Shown here: piece after piece, positions 9,807 through 19,582 of the stretch | Position numbering within the stretch: the stretch's first letter is position 1 | Layout: each line of letters opens with the position of its first letter | Assembly: GCA_006226685.1 (NCBI GenBank) | Contig: SBGG01000098.1 | Span: forward strand, 17,393-81,392 | DNA from: Sphingomonadales bacterium | GTDB taxonomy: Bacteria; Pseudomonadota; Alphaproteobacteria; Sphingomonadales; Sphingomonadaceae | Length of the DNA stretch: 64,000 nucleotides | Direction: 5' to 3' | Position numbers and translations under genes: made by a program | Notes under the pieces: generated by a model | What the model was told of the DNA's origin: nothing | Database searches by the model: none | Seen by the model: the letters and a program-made list of their open reading frames with translations, nothing else

Positions 9807-10213
9807 CAGAGTTTCCCCGCGAAGATCCAGAGCCACAGAGCGGCGGTGGCGAGAATCGCCAATGCGAAAACGATCAGCGACCATTTCCTGTTGCCAGTCA
9901 GTTCATAACCGGCTCCCGTATCGAGCACGAAATGGCGCAGCCCGGAAAAGAGGTGCTGGAAAAAAGCCCAGCTAAGACCGATCATGATGAAATATCCGAT
10001 CGGGGACCCGGCCCAGCCCAGGAAATAATCATAATATTCTGGCCCGGAAGCCGCCGCCACCAGCCACCAGACCAGACCCAGCGCGCCGACAATGGCAAGA
10101 CCGTCGCCGGTAATGCGGTGCAAAATGGAAGCCGCCATGTGCGGCCCCCAGCGCCATATGGAAAGATGCGGTGACAAGGGCCTGCTCTTAGGCCGTTCCT
10201 GTGCGTGAGCCAT
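9806..10213 (-). CDS. sdhC: Succinate dehydrogenase cytochrome b556 subunit SdhC
   Basis: 135 aa, starting MAHAQERPKSRPLSPHLSIWRW, the conserved SdhC N terminus (RPLSPHLxIYRW). SILHRITG contains the Ser and Arg of the quinone site, and HLFSGLRHFVLD the haem-ligand His region. Three transmembrane helices. It is the first gene of sdhC-sdhD-sdhA. The 196-nt gap to the divergent chemoreceptor gene must hold both promoters. Longer in-frame starts to 10447 run into that gene and are rejected. Confidence 0.94.
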   Translation of the reverse strand: MAHAQERPKSRPLSPHLSIWRWGPHMAASILHRITGDGLAIVGALGLVWWLVAAASGPEYYDYFLGWAGSPIGYFIMIGLSWAFFQHLFSGLRHFVLDTGAGYELTGNRKWSLIVFALAILATAALWLWIFAGKL

Positions 10214-10335
10214 GCTGGTCACAATCCCCTGGTTGAACCTGAATCGGCCCCCTTTAGCGCGTGGGTCTGCCGCACGCAAATCATGATAGCGGCGATCGAG
10301 GCTCCAAAGGCGATTTTTGGACCTTGATGAAGGTC

Positions 10336-10341
10336 TATAAT
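10336..10341 (+). promoter_or_regulatory. Possible -10 box for the chemoreceptor gene
   Basis: A perfect TATAAT lies 68 nt upstream of the ATG at 10410. No convincing -35 box is found at 16-18 nt spacing, so the call is tentative. Confidence 0.25.
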
Positions 10342-10409
10342 CCAATATTAACCATCCTGCTCTAAGCGTTGCGACGGGATATTGTGCGCAAGCGAAGACG
10401 GAAACAGGC

Positions 10410-11813
10410 ATGCCGATCGATCTGGTCAGGGAAGAAATTGTCGACATGCGGGAACGCCTGGCCGATTTCGATCCTCGCGGAGACCTGCCCGCAACCGCCG
10501 GAGAAATATGGTCGCTAATCGAGGGCGACCCTTCCCCGGTGGATAATTTCTTTGCCCTGTACAGTGTGAGCAGCGGGCTCGATACGCGCCTTTCCTCCGA
10601 AGCGCTAACCGCCCTGCATGCGGAAATAGGGCGCTATCTCAAATTAAAATTCACCTCGTTCGGCTCTTCCGAATGGACGAGATCGGTCGTCAACTGCATT
10701 CGCCATGCCCGTAAGCATAATGTCGCATTCCGCGCGGTCCTGATCGCCGCCAACAGCGCCAATGAGGCAATTGCCCAGATCATCGGACGCTGCGCGATGG
10801 AGGATGAAGGGCTGCGCTGCCGCCTGATGCGGGCGATGATGCGCATGGCGATGATCGAAGCGGAGGTGATGTTTTCTGCCGTCACGGCAGAGAACAGCAA
10901 CGCCGATATAGAGGAACGCAAGCGCAACAGTGAATTGTTCGAACAACGCATCGCCAGCGAAGTCGGCGATGCCTCGACCTTCGGCGAAGGGCTGCGCGAT
11001 CAGGCCAAACATGCATCCGACGCGACGCGCGGCATGCTCGACAAAGTATCGGAAGTGGCCGCCGCCGCAGAACAATCCGCGCTGGCGATGCGGGAGGCGG
11101 CCCATATTTCCGCCGGTCTGATCCGTGCGATCGAGGAAACCCGAACACAGGTTGAAAATTCAGCAGAGGTCGCGCAACGCGCCTCGATTCAGGCGGGGGA
11201 GGCGGTTTCGATGTCGGCCACCCTGTCCGACCATGCGCAGGCGATCGAATCGATTCTCGGCCTGATCCGCGATATTGCCGGGCAGACCAACCTGCTCGCC
11301 CTCAATGCCACGATCGAAGCGGCGCGCGCCGGTGACGCCGGGCGCGGCTTCGCCGTTGTCGCGCAGGAGGTGAAATCTCTGGCCAGCCAGACGGCCCGCG
11401 CCACCGACGATATTGCCGGCAAAATTGCCGCGATCCAGCATTCAACCCGCCAGTCGGTCGATACCAATCAGCGCATCCGCGATACGGTCAGCGATGTACA
11501 GGAAAGCTCCGAGCGCATTCGCGAGGCGATGGAACAGCAGGCGCAGACGGTGACGATGATTACCGCGGCAGTCGACGAAACCGCGCTGGCGGCCGATTCG
11601 ATGTCGGGAACGGTCGCCACCATTCATCGCGACACAGAAGTGGTCGCCAGTGAAATCGACGATCTGGAACAGGGATTCGGCACGGTCGAAGCCATGCTCA
11701 AAAATCTTCGCGCGGCCTCCGCCGAATTCAGCCACCGCGTCACCGCCAATTGCGAAAGCTGCGCCGCCCATCAGATGCCGCCGGTAAAACCAACACCATC
11801 CTTCGCGGCCTGA
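10410..11813 (+). CDS. Soluble methyl-accepting chemotaxis protein with probable globin-like sensor
   Basis: 467 aa with no transmembrane segment. Residues about 1-165 are all-helical and resemble globin-coupled sensors such as HemAT: a segment with His99 and His103 ([19 protein letters not shown]) sits where protoglobins place the proximal haem His. Residues about 170-440 are an MCP signalling helix pair with the conserved tip [22 protein letters not shown] (289-308) and [15 protein letters not shown], which binds CheA/CheW. The end carries Cys448-x-x-Cys451 followed by His454, unusual for an MCP. No chemotaxis genes adjoin. The MCP call is certain; haem binding is inferred. Confidence 0.88.
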   Translation: MPIDLVREEIVDMRERLADFDPRGDLPATAGEIWSLIEGDPSPVDNFFALYSVSSGLDTRLSSEALTALHAEIGRYLKLKFTSFGSSEWTRSVVNCIRHARKHNVAFRAVLIAANSANEAIAQIIGRCAMEDEGLRCRLMRAMMRMAMIEAEVMFSAVTAENSNADIEERKRNSELFEQRIASEVGDASTFGEGLRDQAKHASDATRGMLDKVSEVAAAAEQSALAMREAAHISAGLIRAIEETRTQVENSAEVAQRASIQAGEAVSMSATLSDHAQAIESILGLIRDIAGQTNLLALNATIEAARAGDAGRGFAVVAQEVKSLASQTARATDDIAGKIAAIQHSTRQSVDTNQRIRDTVSDVQESSERIREAMEQQAQTVTMITAAVDETALAADSMSGTVATIHRDTEVVASEIDDLEQGFGTVEAMLKNLRAASAEFSHRVTANCESCAAHQMPPVKPTPSFAA

Positions 11814-11908
11814 CCCGCAAAAGCGGGCCATGCCTTCTTCTCCGCGCGGAACCGGAATGGGGGCCGAACGAGCTACCTCGCCGACACCCGCTCCGTAAAC
11901 TGGCGAAA

Positions 11909-13177
11909 TCAGGCCGCGTCTTCGGCCTTTTTGTCCTTTTCAGTGAAGACGCGCACCGGCTCCTTGCGCCCGTCAACGACATCCTTGTCGACCACCACTT
12001 CGCTCACGCCCTTCATCGAGGGCAGATCGAACATGGTATCGAGCAGGATCGCCTCGATGATCGAACGCAGGCCACGGGCACCGGTCTTGCGCTCGATCGC
12101 CCTCTTCGCGATCGCGGTCAGCGCGTCGTCGGTGAAGGTGAGGTCCACCTCCTCCATCTCGAACAGCTTGCGATACTGTTTCACCAGCGCATTTTTCGGC
12201 TCGACCAGAATCTTCACCAGCGCGGGGACATCGAGATCCTCCAGCGTGGCGATAACCGGCAAACGACCGACAAATTCGGGAATCAGGCCGAATTTCAGCA
12301 AATCCTCAGGCTCGCTCTGGCGCAGCAGTTCGCCGGTGCGGCGTTCCTCCGGCGCGGCGACATGCGCGCCGAAACCGATGGACTTCGCCTCCAGACGATC
12401 TCCGATGATCTTCTCCAGCCCCGCGAACGCCCCGCCGCAGATGAACAGGATGTTGGTCGTGTCCACCTGCAGGAATTCCTGCTGCGGGTGCTTGCGTCCA
12501 CCCTGCGGTGGAACGGAGGCCGTGGTGCCTTCCATCAGCTTGAGCAACGCCTGCTGCACACCCTCGCCCGACACGTCGCGAGTGATGGACGGGTTTTCGG
12601 CCTTGCGGCTGATCTTGTCGATCTCGTCGATATAGACGATGCCGCGCTGCGCCTTTTCGACATTATAGTCGCTGGCCTGCAACAGTTTCAGGATGATGTT
12701 CTCGACATCCTCACCGACATACCCCGCCTCGGTCAGCGTCGTCGCATCGGCCATGGTGAAGGGCACATCGAAGGTCTTGGCCAGCGTCTGCGCCAGCAAC
12801 GTCTTACCGCAGCCGGTCGGTCCGACCAGCAGAATGTTGGACTTGGCAAGTTCAACCTCGCCCGTCTTGGTGCCGTGGTTGAGGCGCTTATAATGGTTAT
12901 GGACCGCGACCGACAGCACGCGCTTCGCCCGCGCCTGCCCGATCACATAATCGTCGAGCACGTCGCAGATTTCCTGCGGTGTGGGCACGCCCCCATCCTT
13001 CTTGCCGACAAGACCGCTCTTGGTCTCCTCGCGAATGATGTCGTTGCACAGCTCCACGCACTCGTCGCAGATGAAAACGGTCGGTCCGGCGATCAGCTTG
13101 CGCACCTCATGCTGTGACTTGCCGCAAAAGGAGCAATAAAGGGTGCTTTTCGAATCGGAACCGGTCAGCTTGGTCAT
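11909..13177 (-). CDS. clpX: ATP-dependent Clp protease ATP-binding subunit ClpX
   Basis: 422 aa, the normal length. The N-terminal zinc-binding domain has Cys15, Cys18, Cys37 and Cys40. The AAA+ domain follows, with Walker A GPTGCGKT, Walker [11 protein letters not shown], sensor residues and the C-terminal [12 protein letters not shown] (sensor 2). An IGF-type loop for docking ClpP is present as FGLIPEF. It unfolds substrates and feeds them to ClpP, whose gene lies 133 nt upstream on the same strand. A hairpin between the two genes could lower clpX expression relative to clpP. Confidence 0.97.
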   Translation of the reverse strand: MTKLTGSDSKSTLYCSFCGKSQHEVRKLIAGPTVFICDECVELCNDIIREETKSGLVGKKDGGVPTPQEICDVLDDYVIGQARAKRVLSVAVHNHYKRLNHGTKTGEVELAKSNILLVGPTGCGKTLLAQTLAKTFDVPFTMADATTLTEAGYVGEDVENIILKLLQASDYNVEKAQRGIVYIDEIDKISRKAENPSITRDVSGEGVQQALLKLMEGTTASVPPQGGRKHPQQEFLQVDTTNILFICGGAFAGLEKIIGDRLEAKSIGFGAHVAAPEERRTGELLRQSEPEDLLKFGLIPEFVGRLPVIATLEDLDVPALVKILVEPKNALVKQYRKLFEMEEVDLTFTDDALTAIAKRAIERKTGARGLRSIIEAILLDTMFDLPSMKGVSEVVVDKDVVDGRKEPVRVFTEKDKKAEDAA

Positions 13178-13274
13178 TCCTGTTCTTTCCTTGCCCGGCC
13201 CGGATCACAAATGGCGATCCTTCCCGGCCGAACATATAATGCGGCCATCCTAGACCGCGCTTTCCCTCTTTCAC

Positions 13275-13301
13275 AAGGGGGAGAATAGCCTTCTCCCCCT
13301 T
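13275..13301 (-). terminator. Perfect hairpin between clpP and clpX
   Basis: AAGGGGGAGAA (13275-13285) pairs perfectly with TTCTCCCCCTT (13291-13301) over 11 bp with a 5-nt loop, 9 nt after the clpP stop. On the minus strand the tail is GTGAAAG rather than T-rich, so it may be a partial terminator or an mRNA-stabilising structure. Confidence 0.6.
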
Positions 13302-13310
13302 AACGGAGGC

Positions 13311-13946
13311 TTATGCTTCTTCCGATTCCGCCGGAACCGGACGTGCGCCATAGACCTGATCGACAAGGCCGAACGCCTTGGCTTCCTCGGCTTCGAGGAA
13401 GGTATCGCGATCCATCGCAGCTTCGATTTTTTCCAGCGGCTGGCCGGTGAACTTGCAATAAAGATTGTTCATCCGCGCACGAATCCGCAGGATTTCCTTG
13501 GCCTGAATCTCGATATCCGAAGCCATGCCCTGTGCCCCGCCGGAGGGCTGATGCACCATGATACGGGCGTTGGTAGTGGCGAAACGCATTCCCGGTTCGC
13601 CCGCCGCGAGCAGGAAGCTGCCCATCGATGCGGCCTGACCGATGCACACGGTCGAAACCTGCGGGCGGATATATTGCATGGTATCGTAAATCGCGAGACC
13701 CGCCGTGACGACGCCGCCCGGCGAGTTGATGTACATGGAAATCGGCTTTTTCGGATTTTCCGATTCGAGGAACAGCAACTGGGCGACGATCACCGACGCC
13801 ATATGATCTTCGATCTGCCCGGTCACGAAGATGATCCGTTCCCGCAACAGACGGGAATAAATGTCGAAACTGCGTTCACCGCGGTTGGATTGCTCGATGA
13901 CGACCGGGACGAGGGCGGCCATGGGGTCGAAATTGCTGTTGTGCAT
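13311..13946 (-). CDS. clpP: ATP-dependent Clp protease proteolytic subunit ClpP
   Basis: 211 aa. Serine protease with the nucleophile in GQAASMGS (Ser107), the catalytic His in MVHQPSGG (His132) and the Asp in the MDRDTFLE segment; YINSPGG forms the oxyanion region. It assembles as two heptameric rings that degrade substrates delivered by ClpX. The start [19 protein letters not shown] is the common alphaproteobacterial N terminus. Its usual upstream partner tig lies 2.8 kb away, separated by two glycosyltransferase genes. Confidence 0.97.
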   Translation of the reverse strand: MHNSNFDPMAALVPVVIEQSNRGERSFDIYSRLLRERIIFVTGQIEDHMASVIVAQLLFLESENPKKPISMYINSPGGVVTAGLAIYDTMQYIRPQVSTVCIGQAASMGSFLLAAGEPGMRFATTNARIMVHQPSGGAQGMASDIEIQAKEILRIRARMNNLYCKFTGQPLEKIEAAMDRDTFLEAEEAKAFGLVDQVYGARPVPAESEEA

Positions 13947-14092
13947 GATGCTCTTTCAGACGTTTCGGATTATCCGGGCCTACATCGGACAGCCAGGCCG
14001 GGGTTTCAATAGGGAAGAACAAAAGACCTTGTCAAAAGGCGGAAAAGCCCCCTAGGGTTTCGGTCCACTATCGGCGCCATTGGGACAAAACC

Positions 14093-15400
14093 ATGCTGTT
14101 GCGACATATCGGCGCCTGGCTCAATGATCGTGACTGGCGCTGGCCCGCACTGTTTCTGATACTGGGCGCAATGGAACGGGTGGCCTGGCTGATCGCGCGG
14201 GGGCATCTCGGCTTCGCTCAGGGAGAAGCAGCCAATACCGCCATCGCCTTTGCCCGGACCGGCGAGATTGCGGATGTATTCGCCAAAGGCAGTGGCCTGA
14301 CCGCCCATCTCAATCCGCTCCTGCCCATGATCGCCGGCTTTCTGTATCGGCTGTTCGGCATCCGGTCGGTTCCCTCAGAACTGATCCTGATGACGATGTC
14401 CATCGGCGCAGCCTTACTGTCAGCCGCCCTGTTCTATCATATTTTCGGCCTTCTGGGCGGTAGCCGCCGCGCCCGCCTGACGGCGCTCGCCCTGTTCTGC
14501 CTTCTTCCAGTCAATCTCCAGACGGAAAGCATCACTTTCCGCATCTGGGAGGGGGCCGTCGCCATGGCGCTCACCGCTGCAACGCTCCTTCTGGTCATAC
14601 AGGCCGACCGCGCGCAAATGGTCAGCTATCCGCGAATCGCCCTCACGTCCCTGCTGGCCGCACTGCTGTTCTTCCTCAGCCCCGCACTGGGCCTGGCTCT
14701 CTATATCTGTACGATCATATGGGCGATACGGCGCCTGCCCCTCGCCCGATGGCCCGCAACGGCCGCCATTGCGACAGCGGCATTGGTGGCCGTGCTCACC
14801 CCCTGGACCGTTCGCAACTATCAGGCCTTTCACCAGTTCATCCCCCTCCGCAGCAATTTCGGGTTGGAGCTGGCTCTGGCCAATCATCCCGCGGCCGTCA
14901 GCGACCGGGATAACGCCGCCGTTTTCCGGGCGCGCCTTTCCGAAATCCATCCTCTTGAAAATGGCGGCGCTTTTGAGAAAATGCAGGCCGCAGGAGGCGA
15001 ACGCGCCTATGCCGAACGCCTTGGTCAGGAAGCGAAAGCCTGGATCGCCTCCCATCCCGGCGATTTTGCACGCCTCTGCATCCGCCACCTGAAACAATTT
15101 TATTTCCCACCCGCCTGGCAATGGTCCATTTATGGACAGACCAGCAAGGCCACGATGGCAAAAACGGCCTTGCTCTGGGCAATTTCCTTCTGCGGGCTGG
15201 TCGGAGCTCTTTCCGCATTGCTGCTCTGGCGCGGCCCATGGCTCTATGTGGCAATAGTCACGCTCGTGCCGTCGCTGCCCTATATCATTACGCAGCCAGT
15301 GTCACGCTATCGCTACATCGTCTATGCGGCGTTGCTGTTCCTGGGGTGCGAGTGGATCAGCCGGATCCCGTCATGGGTACGGCGTACCCCGGCCCAGTGA
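14093..15400 (+). CDS. Polytopic GT-C-like membrane glycosyltransferase
   Basis: 435 aa with about ten hydrophobic helices and a periplasmic-type loop at about 255-345. The segment LTPWTVRNYQAFHQFIPLRSNFGLELALANHP is typical of dolichyl-phosphate-mannose-mannosyltransferase-like (GT39/GT83-type) proteins in bacteria. An acidic pair QGEAAN in the first loop sits where GT-C enzymes carry their catalytic acidic residue. Such enzymes use polyprenyl-phosphate sugars at the periplasmic face. It converges with a GT2 gene that could make such a donor. Acceptor and sugar are unknown. Confidence 0.7.
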   Translation: MLLRHIGAWLNDRDWRWPALFLILGAMERVAWLIARGHLGFAQGEAANTAIAFARTGEIADVFAKGSGLTAHLNPLLPMIAGFLYRLFGIRSVPSELILMTMSIGAALLSAALFYHIFGLLGGSRRARLTALALFCLLPVNLQTESITFRIWEGAVAMALTAATLLLVIQADRAQMVSYPRIALTSLLAALLFFLSPALGLALYICTIIWAIRRLPLARWPATAAIATAALVAVLTPWTVRNYQAFHQFIPLRSNFGLELALANHPAAVSDRDNAAVFRARLSEIHPLENGGAFEKMQAAGGERAYAERLGQEAKAWIASHPGDFARLCIRHLKQFYFPPAWQWSIYGQTSKATMAKTALLWAISFCGLVGALSALLLWRGPWLYVAIVTLVPSLPYIITQPVSRYRYIVYAALLFLGCEWISRIPSWVRRTPAQ

Positions 15401-15568
15401 CGCGAGGCAGGCCACACACCCTCTGAATTCACGATCATGGCGGGGCCATGCCCCGGACCAAGGCGGCGGCTTTGAGCAGCCCCGCAAAGGACTCTGCCGC
15501 CAGATGCTGGATCCGATTGAATTGGAACGGATCAAGCCCTTTTCATTTTTCTTACTTGTTGTCCGCCG

Positions 15569-16564
15569 TCAGCCGATCCCACCTGACTTGAAAACGCCCA
15601 GGCCTCCTGCTCCCGGCGCCGGAAAAGCAAGATAGGCCAGCCGCTTCATTTCGCGCCGCCCCTTGGTGACGGTATCCAGAATAAGACCGGCAAATATGCA
15701 CAAAGTGGCGATGGTCAGCAGTCCCATGATCAGTATCGCCGTCGGGAAACGCGGCACCAATCCGGTCTGAACAAAAGTGACGATCAGCGGGACGGCGAGG
15801 ATCAGCGCAACCAGCGCCAGTAACCCGGCCAGCACGCCGTAAAAAAGAACCGGCCGTTCCGAACGGTAAAGGTTCACCATCGTCCGCAGGATGCGCCATC
15901 CGTCCCGATAGGTGGACAGCTTCGACGTCGATCCCTCCGGCCGGGCGGCATAACGCGTCACCTGTTCCGACACCGGCATCACCAGTTCCAATGCATGGAC
16001 ACTGATCTCCGTCTCGATCTCGAAACCGGCGGAAAGCACCGGGAAACTCTTGACGAAACGACGGGAAAAAACCCTGTACCCGGATAATATGTCGCTGAAG
16101 CTACGGCCGAACATACGCGCCAGCAGGCCGGTCAGCAGACGATTGCCCAGCACATGCCCACGTCGATAGGCCGCTTCGACCTCCGACTGGCGGGCCCCGA
16201 CGACCATATCGAGCTGCTCCTCCACCAAAGCCGCGATCATTGCCGGCGCAGCCTTGGCATCATAGGTCGCGTCGCCGTCCGCCATTACATAGATATCGGC
16301 CTCCACATCGGCGAACATGCGGCGCACCACCGCGCCCTTGCCCTGCATCCGTTCCCGCCCGACGATCGCACCAGCGGCACGAGCAAACTCCACCGTGCGG
16401 TCGCTGCTGTTATTATCGTAAACATAAATGGCAGCGGAAGGCAGCGCTTCACGAAAGGCAGCAACCGTCTGCGCGATCGCCGCCTCCTCATTGTAGCAGG
16501 GCAGCAACACCGCAACTCTCAAATCCCGGCGGCCGGAAATGTCATGCGCATGCGTTTCGATCAT
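15569..16564 (-). CDS. Polyprenyl-phosphate glycosyltransferase-like GT2 protein
   Basis: 331 aa from the ATG at 16564; a TTG at 16579 is less likely. Residues about 15-230 form a GT2/DPM1-type domain: VAVLLPCYNEEAAIAQTV, IYVYDNNSSDRT, VMADGDATYDAKAAP (DxD-like) and FSDILSGYRVFSRRF. Two transmembrane helices follow at about 250-315. The family moves a sugar from a nucleotide donor to a polyprenyl phosphate at the cytoplasmic face. It lies downstream of tig and converges with the GT-C gene. Substrate unknown. Confidence 0.85.
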   Translation of the reverse strand: MIETHAHDISGRRDLRVAVLLPCYNEEAAIAQTVAAFREALPSAAIYVYDNNSSDRTVEFARAAGAIVGRERMQGKGAVVRRMFADVEADIYVMADGDATYDAKAAPAMIAALVEEQLDMVVGARQSEVEAAYRRGHVLGNRLLTGLLARMFGRSFSDILSGYRVFSRRFVKSFPVLSAGFEIETEISVHALELVMPVSEQVTRYAARPEGSTSKLSTYRDGWRILRTMVNLYRSERPVLFYGVLAGLLALVALILAVPLIVTFVQTGLVPRFPTAILIMGLLTIATLCIFAGLILDTVTKGRREMKRLAYLAFPAPGAGGLGVFKSGGIG

Positions 16565-16708
16565 CGACCAAGCCCCCAAATCCGGAAATCACCGTTGCGT
16601 CCATCGTTACCCACGAAATGTCCGCGCTGCCAACACCATAAACCATGGCCGGAAAGAGATTGCTCTCTTCCCGGCCACTCTATTTCGTCATGCGATGACG
16701 TAACCTGT

Positions 16709-16981
16709 TTATTCGGCCTTGGCTGCGGCCTTTTTCGCCGGAGCCTTCTTCGCTGCGGGCTTGGCTTCCGCCGTGTCACCCGCGGCATCGTCGGCCGCTG
16801 CCTTTTTGGCGGGTGCCTTCTTAGCCGGAGCCTTCTTCGCCGCAGGCTTGGCTTCTTCCGCTACTTCGGCGGCAACCTCCTCACCTTCGGCCTTTTTCGC
16901 TGCGGCTTTCTTGGCTGCGGGCTTCTTGGCCGGCTTGGCTTCATGATCATGGTCATGGTCGCAATCCGGGCCATGGACATG
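16709..16981 (-). repeat. His/Asp-rich segment and PAKKA repeats at the 3' end of tig
   Basis: This part of tig encodes a 14-residue His/Asp cluster followed by about 75 residues dominated by AKKA/PAKK units resembling histone H1 tails. The DNA is an imperfect GCC/AAG-type repeat and may vary in length between strains through slippage. Confidence 0.75.
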
Positions 16982-18325
16982 GCCCTTGGGCTCGCCATCC
17001 TCTGCCTCGATCGCCGCTTCCAGTTCCTCGCGGGTCACGGCGCGATCGGTGATCTCCGCCTTTTCGAACAGGAAGTCGACAACCTTGTCCTCATAGAGCG
17101 GGGCGCGCAGCTGAGCGGCGGCCATCGGCTCATTCTGGATATACTGGACGAAGCGCTGACGATCCTCGGGGCGATATTGCTGCGCCGCCTGCATCACGAG
17201 GCGCTGCATTTCCTGGCTGCTGACCTCCACGCCATTGGCCTGACCGATTTCGGAGAGCAGCAGACCGAGGCGAACGCGACGCACCGCGATGCCGCGATAA
17301 TCGTCCTTCTCCGCTTCCAGCTCGGCCATAGCCGCCGCCGGATCTTCCTCATGATTGGCTTCATGCTCAAGCTGCGCCCAGATCTGCTGGAACTCGGCAT
17401 CGACCATCGAGGGCGGCACGTCGAAATCATGCGCAGCGGCGAGCTGATCGAGCAGCTTGCGCTTCATATGGGTGCGGGTAAGGCCGTTCAGCTCCTGCTC
17501 GATCTGACCCTTCATCAGGTCACGCAGCTGCTCAATGCCTTCCAGCCCCATGGCCTTGGCGAAATCATCGTCGGCCTTGGGCTTTTCCTTGTTGAGCACC
17601 GCCGTGACCTTGATATCGAAGGTCGCTTCCTTGCCCTTCAGCGTATCGACGCCATAATCTTCGGGGAAGGTCACGGTGACGATCTTCTCGTCGCCGGTCT
17701 TCACGCCGACCAGCTGATCCTCGAAACCGGGAATCAGGTTGCCCGAACCGATTTCGATCTTCATGCCTTCGCCGGTGCCGCCATCGAACGCGACGCCGTC
17801 GACCTTGCCGGCGAAATCCATGACGACGATATCGCCGGTCTTCGCCTTGTGGCTGTCGGCATAGGCTTCATAGCTGTTCTGCTGCGCGGCGATACGACCT
17901 ACCGCTTCGTCCAGCGCCGCCTCATCGGCCTCGACCGTCAGACGCTCCAGCACCAGCCCTTCAACCGAAGGTGCCGGAATTTCCGGCAGCACTTCGAGCG
18001 AAACCTTGACCTCGGCATCCTTGCCGAATTCGAAGCCCTCGTCCAGTTCGACCGCAGGCTGCATCGCCGGACGCAGCTTATTATCGGCCAGCAGCTTCTG
18101 CACGCCTTCCTGGATGCTGTTGTTGAGCGCATCGGCCTGCAACCGCTCGCCGTGCATCTTGCGGACAAGATTGGCGGGCACCTTGCCGGGGCGGAAGCCG
18201 GGCATGCGAACCTGCGGGGCGATGGATTCCACCTCCTTATCGACGCGAGCGTCGATGTCCTTGGCGGGGATCGTCAGGGTGTAGGCGCGCTTCAGGCCCT
18301 CGTTCAACGTCTCGACAGTCTGCAT
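16709..18325 (-). CDS. tig: Trigger factor with extended low-complexity tail
   Basis: 538 aa, about 100 longer than E. coli trigger factor. Ribosome-binding domain about 1-115 with the GFRPGKVP signature (43-50); FKBP-like PPIase domain about 160-245; helical chaperone domain to about 440. Then follow a His/Asp-rich segment (449-462, HVHGPDCDHDHDHE) and a PAKKA-type Lys/Ala-rich tail broken by two acidic patches (464-538). It holds nascent chains at the ribosome exit and catalyses prolyl isomerisation. Normally next to clpP-clpX; here a GT2 gene follows. Confidence 0.96.
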   Translation of the reverse strand: MQTVETLNEGLKRAYTLTIPAKDIDARVDKEVESIAPQVRMPGFRPGKVPANLVRKMHGERLQADALNNSIQEGVQKLLADNKLRPAMQPAVELDEGFEFGKDAEVKVSLEVLPEIPAPSVEGLVLERLTVEADEAALDEAVGRIAAQQNSYEAYADSHKAKTGDIVVMDFAGKVDGVAFDGGTGEGMKIEIGSGNLIPGFEDQLVGVKTGDEKIVTVTFPEDYGVDTLKGKEATFDIKVTAVLNKEKPKADDDFAKAMGLEGIEQLRDLMKGQIEQELNGLTRTHMKRKLLDQLAAAHDFDVPPSMVDAEFQQIWAQLEHEANHEEDPAAAMAELEAEKDDYRGIAVRRVRLGLLLSEIGQANGVEVSSQEMQRLVMQAAQQYRPEDRQRFVQYIQNEPMAAAQLRAPLYEDKVVDFLFEKAEITDRAVTREELEAAIEAEDGEPKGHVHGPDCDHDHDHEAKPAKKPAAKKAAAKKAEGEEVAAEVAEEAKPAAKKAPAKKAPAKKAAADDAAGDTAEAKPAAKKAPAKKAAAKAE

Positions 18326-18415
18326 CTTTTTCTACTCAACGCTTTCTAGATCTCTCGGAATTCCGTCTGGCCAAAACCTTCGCGAACGAAGGCCGTCCGA
18401 TAAGGGCTGACTTAC

Positions 18416-18500
18416 TGGTGCGGGCGAAGGGACTCGAACCCCCACATCTTGCGATACCAGAACCTAAATCTGGCGCGTCTACCAGTTTCGCCACGCCCGC
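18416..18500 (-). tRNA. tRNA-Leu(UAG)
   Basis: On the minus strand: acceptor stem GCGGGCG/CGCCCGC, discriminator A, and encoded CCA (18416-18418). The anticodon stem CCAGA/TCTGG encloses the loop TTTAGGT, anticodon TAG. A long variable arm and the T arm GGGGGTTCGAGTCCC follow. The 85-nt class II size fits leucine. It reads CUA and other CUN codons. It lies between the AEC transporter and tig. Confidence 0.95.
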
Positions 18501-18627
18501 ATCGGTCGCCGGTCGGCGCGGCATAGAACAAGGGGAAGAAAAGGGCAAGGGTTAGCGGGCACAGAGCCGCAACGGCCAAAAGCCGCCATCCCCCTCTTAT
18601 CACAAGCCCATCGGACCACAGCCCCCG

Positions 18628-19572
18628 TCAGGGGACCGGATGAAGCACCGCAAGCGCAATCATCAACGTGAAAAAGGACAGGGTGGTTGCCAGCAGCAGC
18701 GCCGCACTGCAGGTTTCAACATCATCGCTGCGCACGGCCATCAGGGGAAAGATGCTGGCCATCGGCATGGCCGCCAGCAACAGCAACGAAACCCGGAACA
18801 GCGGGTCGCCGATCGGGAAAAAGGAGAGTAGCAGCACCGCCATCAGCGGATGGACGATCAGCTTGCCGAAGGAAATGGTCGCAATGCTGTTGATCCGCCC
18901 CCGCAGGGCCACGCCCGCCAGCCCCGCCCCGATCGCCATCAGCGCCAGCGGTGCCGAAGCCCCGGCCAATATCGTCACTGCCTTGTCCACCGGAGTCGGC
19001 AGAGACAGCGAAAACAGGCAAAACAGGCCGCCCATAACGATCGCGATCAGCAGGGACGAGCGCATCAGCCCGACAGCGACTTCCCTGACCGCCTGCGCCA
19101 CGCTTTCATGCTTCCCCAGACCAGCCTCGACCAGCATGAAGGTGAGCGGCAATATCAGGATATTTTCGACGATCATGCTGAGCGCAATCGGCCGCACCCC
19201 GGCGGGACCGAATATCTGCACCATCATCGGCAGGGCAATGAAAGCCGAATTGGAACAGCTCATCCCCATAGCGCGAACGGCCGAAACAGCCCCCGATTTC
19301 CGCCCCCGCATGCGGAACCACATATATCCGCACAGAAAGGAGGCTAAGGAGGCCATCCCATAGACGAGCAGAAAACGTGGCTGGAAAATCGCCTGCACCG
19401 GGCTGGTCGCAAGCGAATGAAAGATCAGCGCGGGCAACGCCACCAGCAGGACGAAGCGAGCAAACCCCTTTATCTGCTCAGGCGAAAAAATCCGCGCCCG
19501 GCCGATCCCATATCCCGCGCCGATGAGCAGGAAGATCGGCAGGATGATGTCAAGAATCGATCGAATCGGCAC
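18628..19572 (-). CDS. AEC family (auxin efflux carrier-like) transporter
   Basis: 314 aa with about ten transmembrane helices in two inverted bundles. GAGYGIGRARIFSP near the N terminus and the crossover region CSNSAFIALPMM are typical of bacterial AEC permeases, which export or exchange small organic anions. The start is GTG at 19572, only 10 nt after the gatB stop, so it is probably the last gene of that transcript. No obvious Shine-Dalgarno is seen. Substrate unknown. Confidence 0.85.
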   Translation of the reverse strand: MPIRSILDIILPIFLLIGAGYGIGRARIFSPEQIKGFARFVLLVALPALIFHSLATSPVQAIFQPRFLLVYGMASLASFLCGYMWFRMRGRKSGAVSAVRAMGMSCSNSAFIALPMMVQIFGPAGVRPIALSMIVENILILPLTFMLVEAGLGKHESVAQAVREVAVGLMRSSLLIAIVMGGLFCLFSLSLPTPVDKAVTILAGASAPLALMAIGAGLAGVALRGRINSIATISFGKLIVHPLMAVLLLSFFPIGDPLFRVSLLLLAAMPMASIFPLMAVRSDDVETCSAALLLATTLSFFTLMIALAVLHPVP

Positions 19573-19582
19573 CCGAGGCCGC

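Noticed and set aside
16709..16981. The PAKKA region as a separate histone-like gene
   Set aside because: It is continuous and in frame with tig, with no stop or start between.
16154..18349. A 731-codon open frame antisense to tig
   Set aside because: Composition is biased by the opposite strand and tig is certain.
18336..18548. Short ORF on the minus strand
   Set aside because: It runs through the tRNA-Leu gene; the tRNA explains the sequence.
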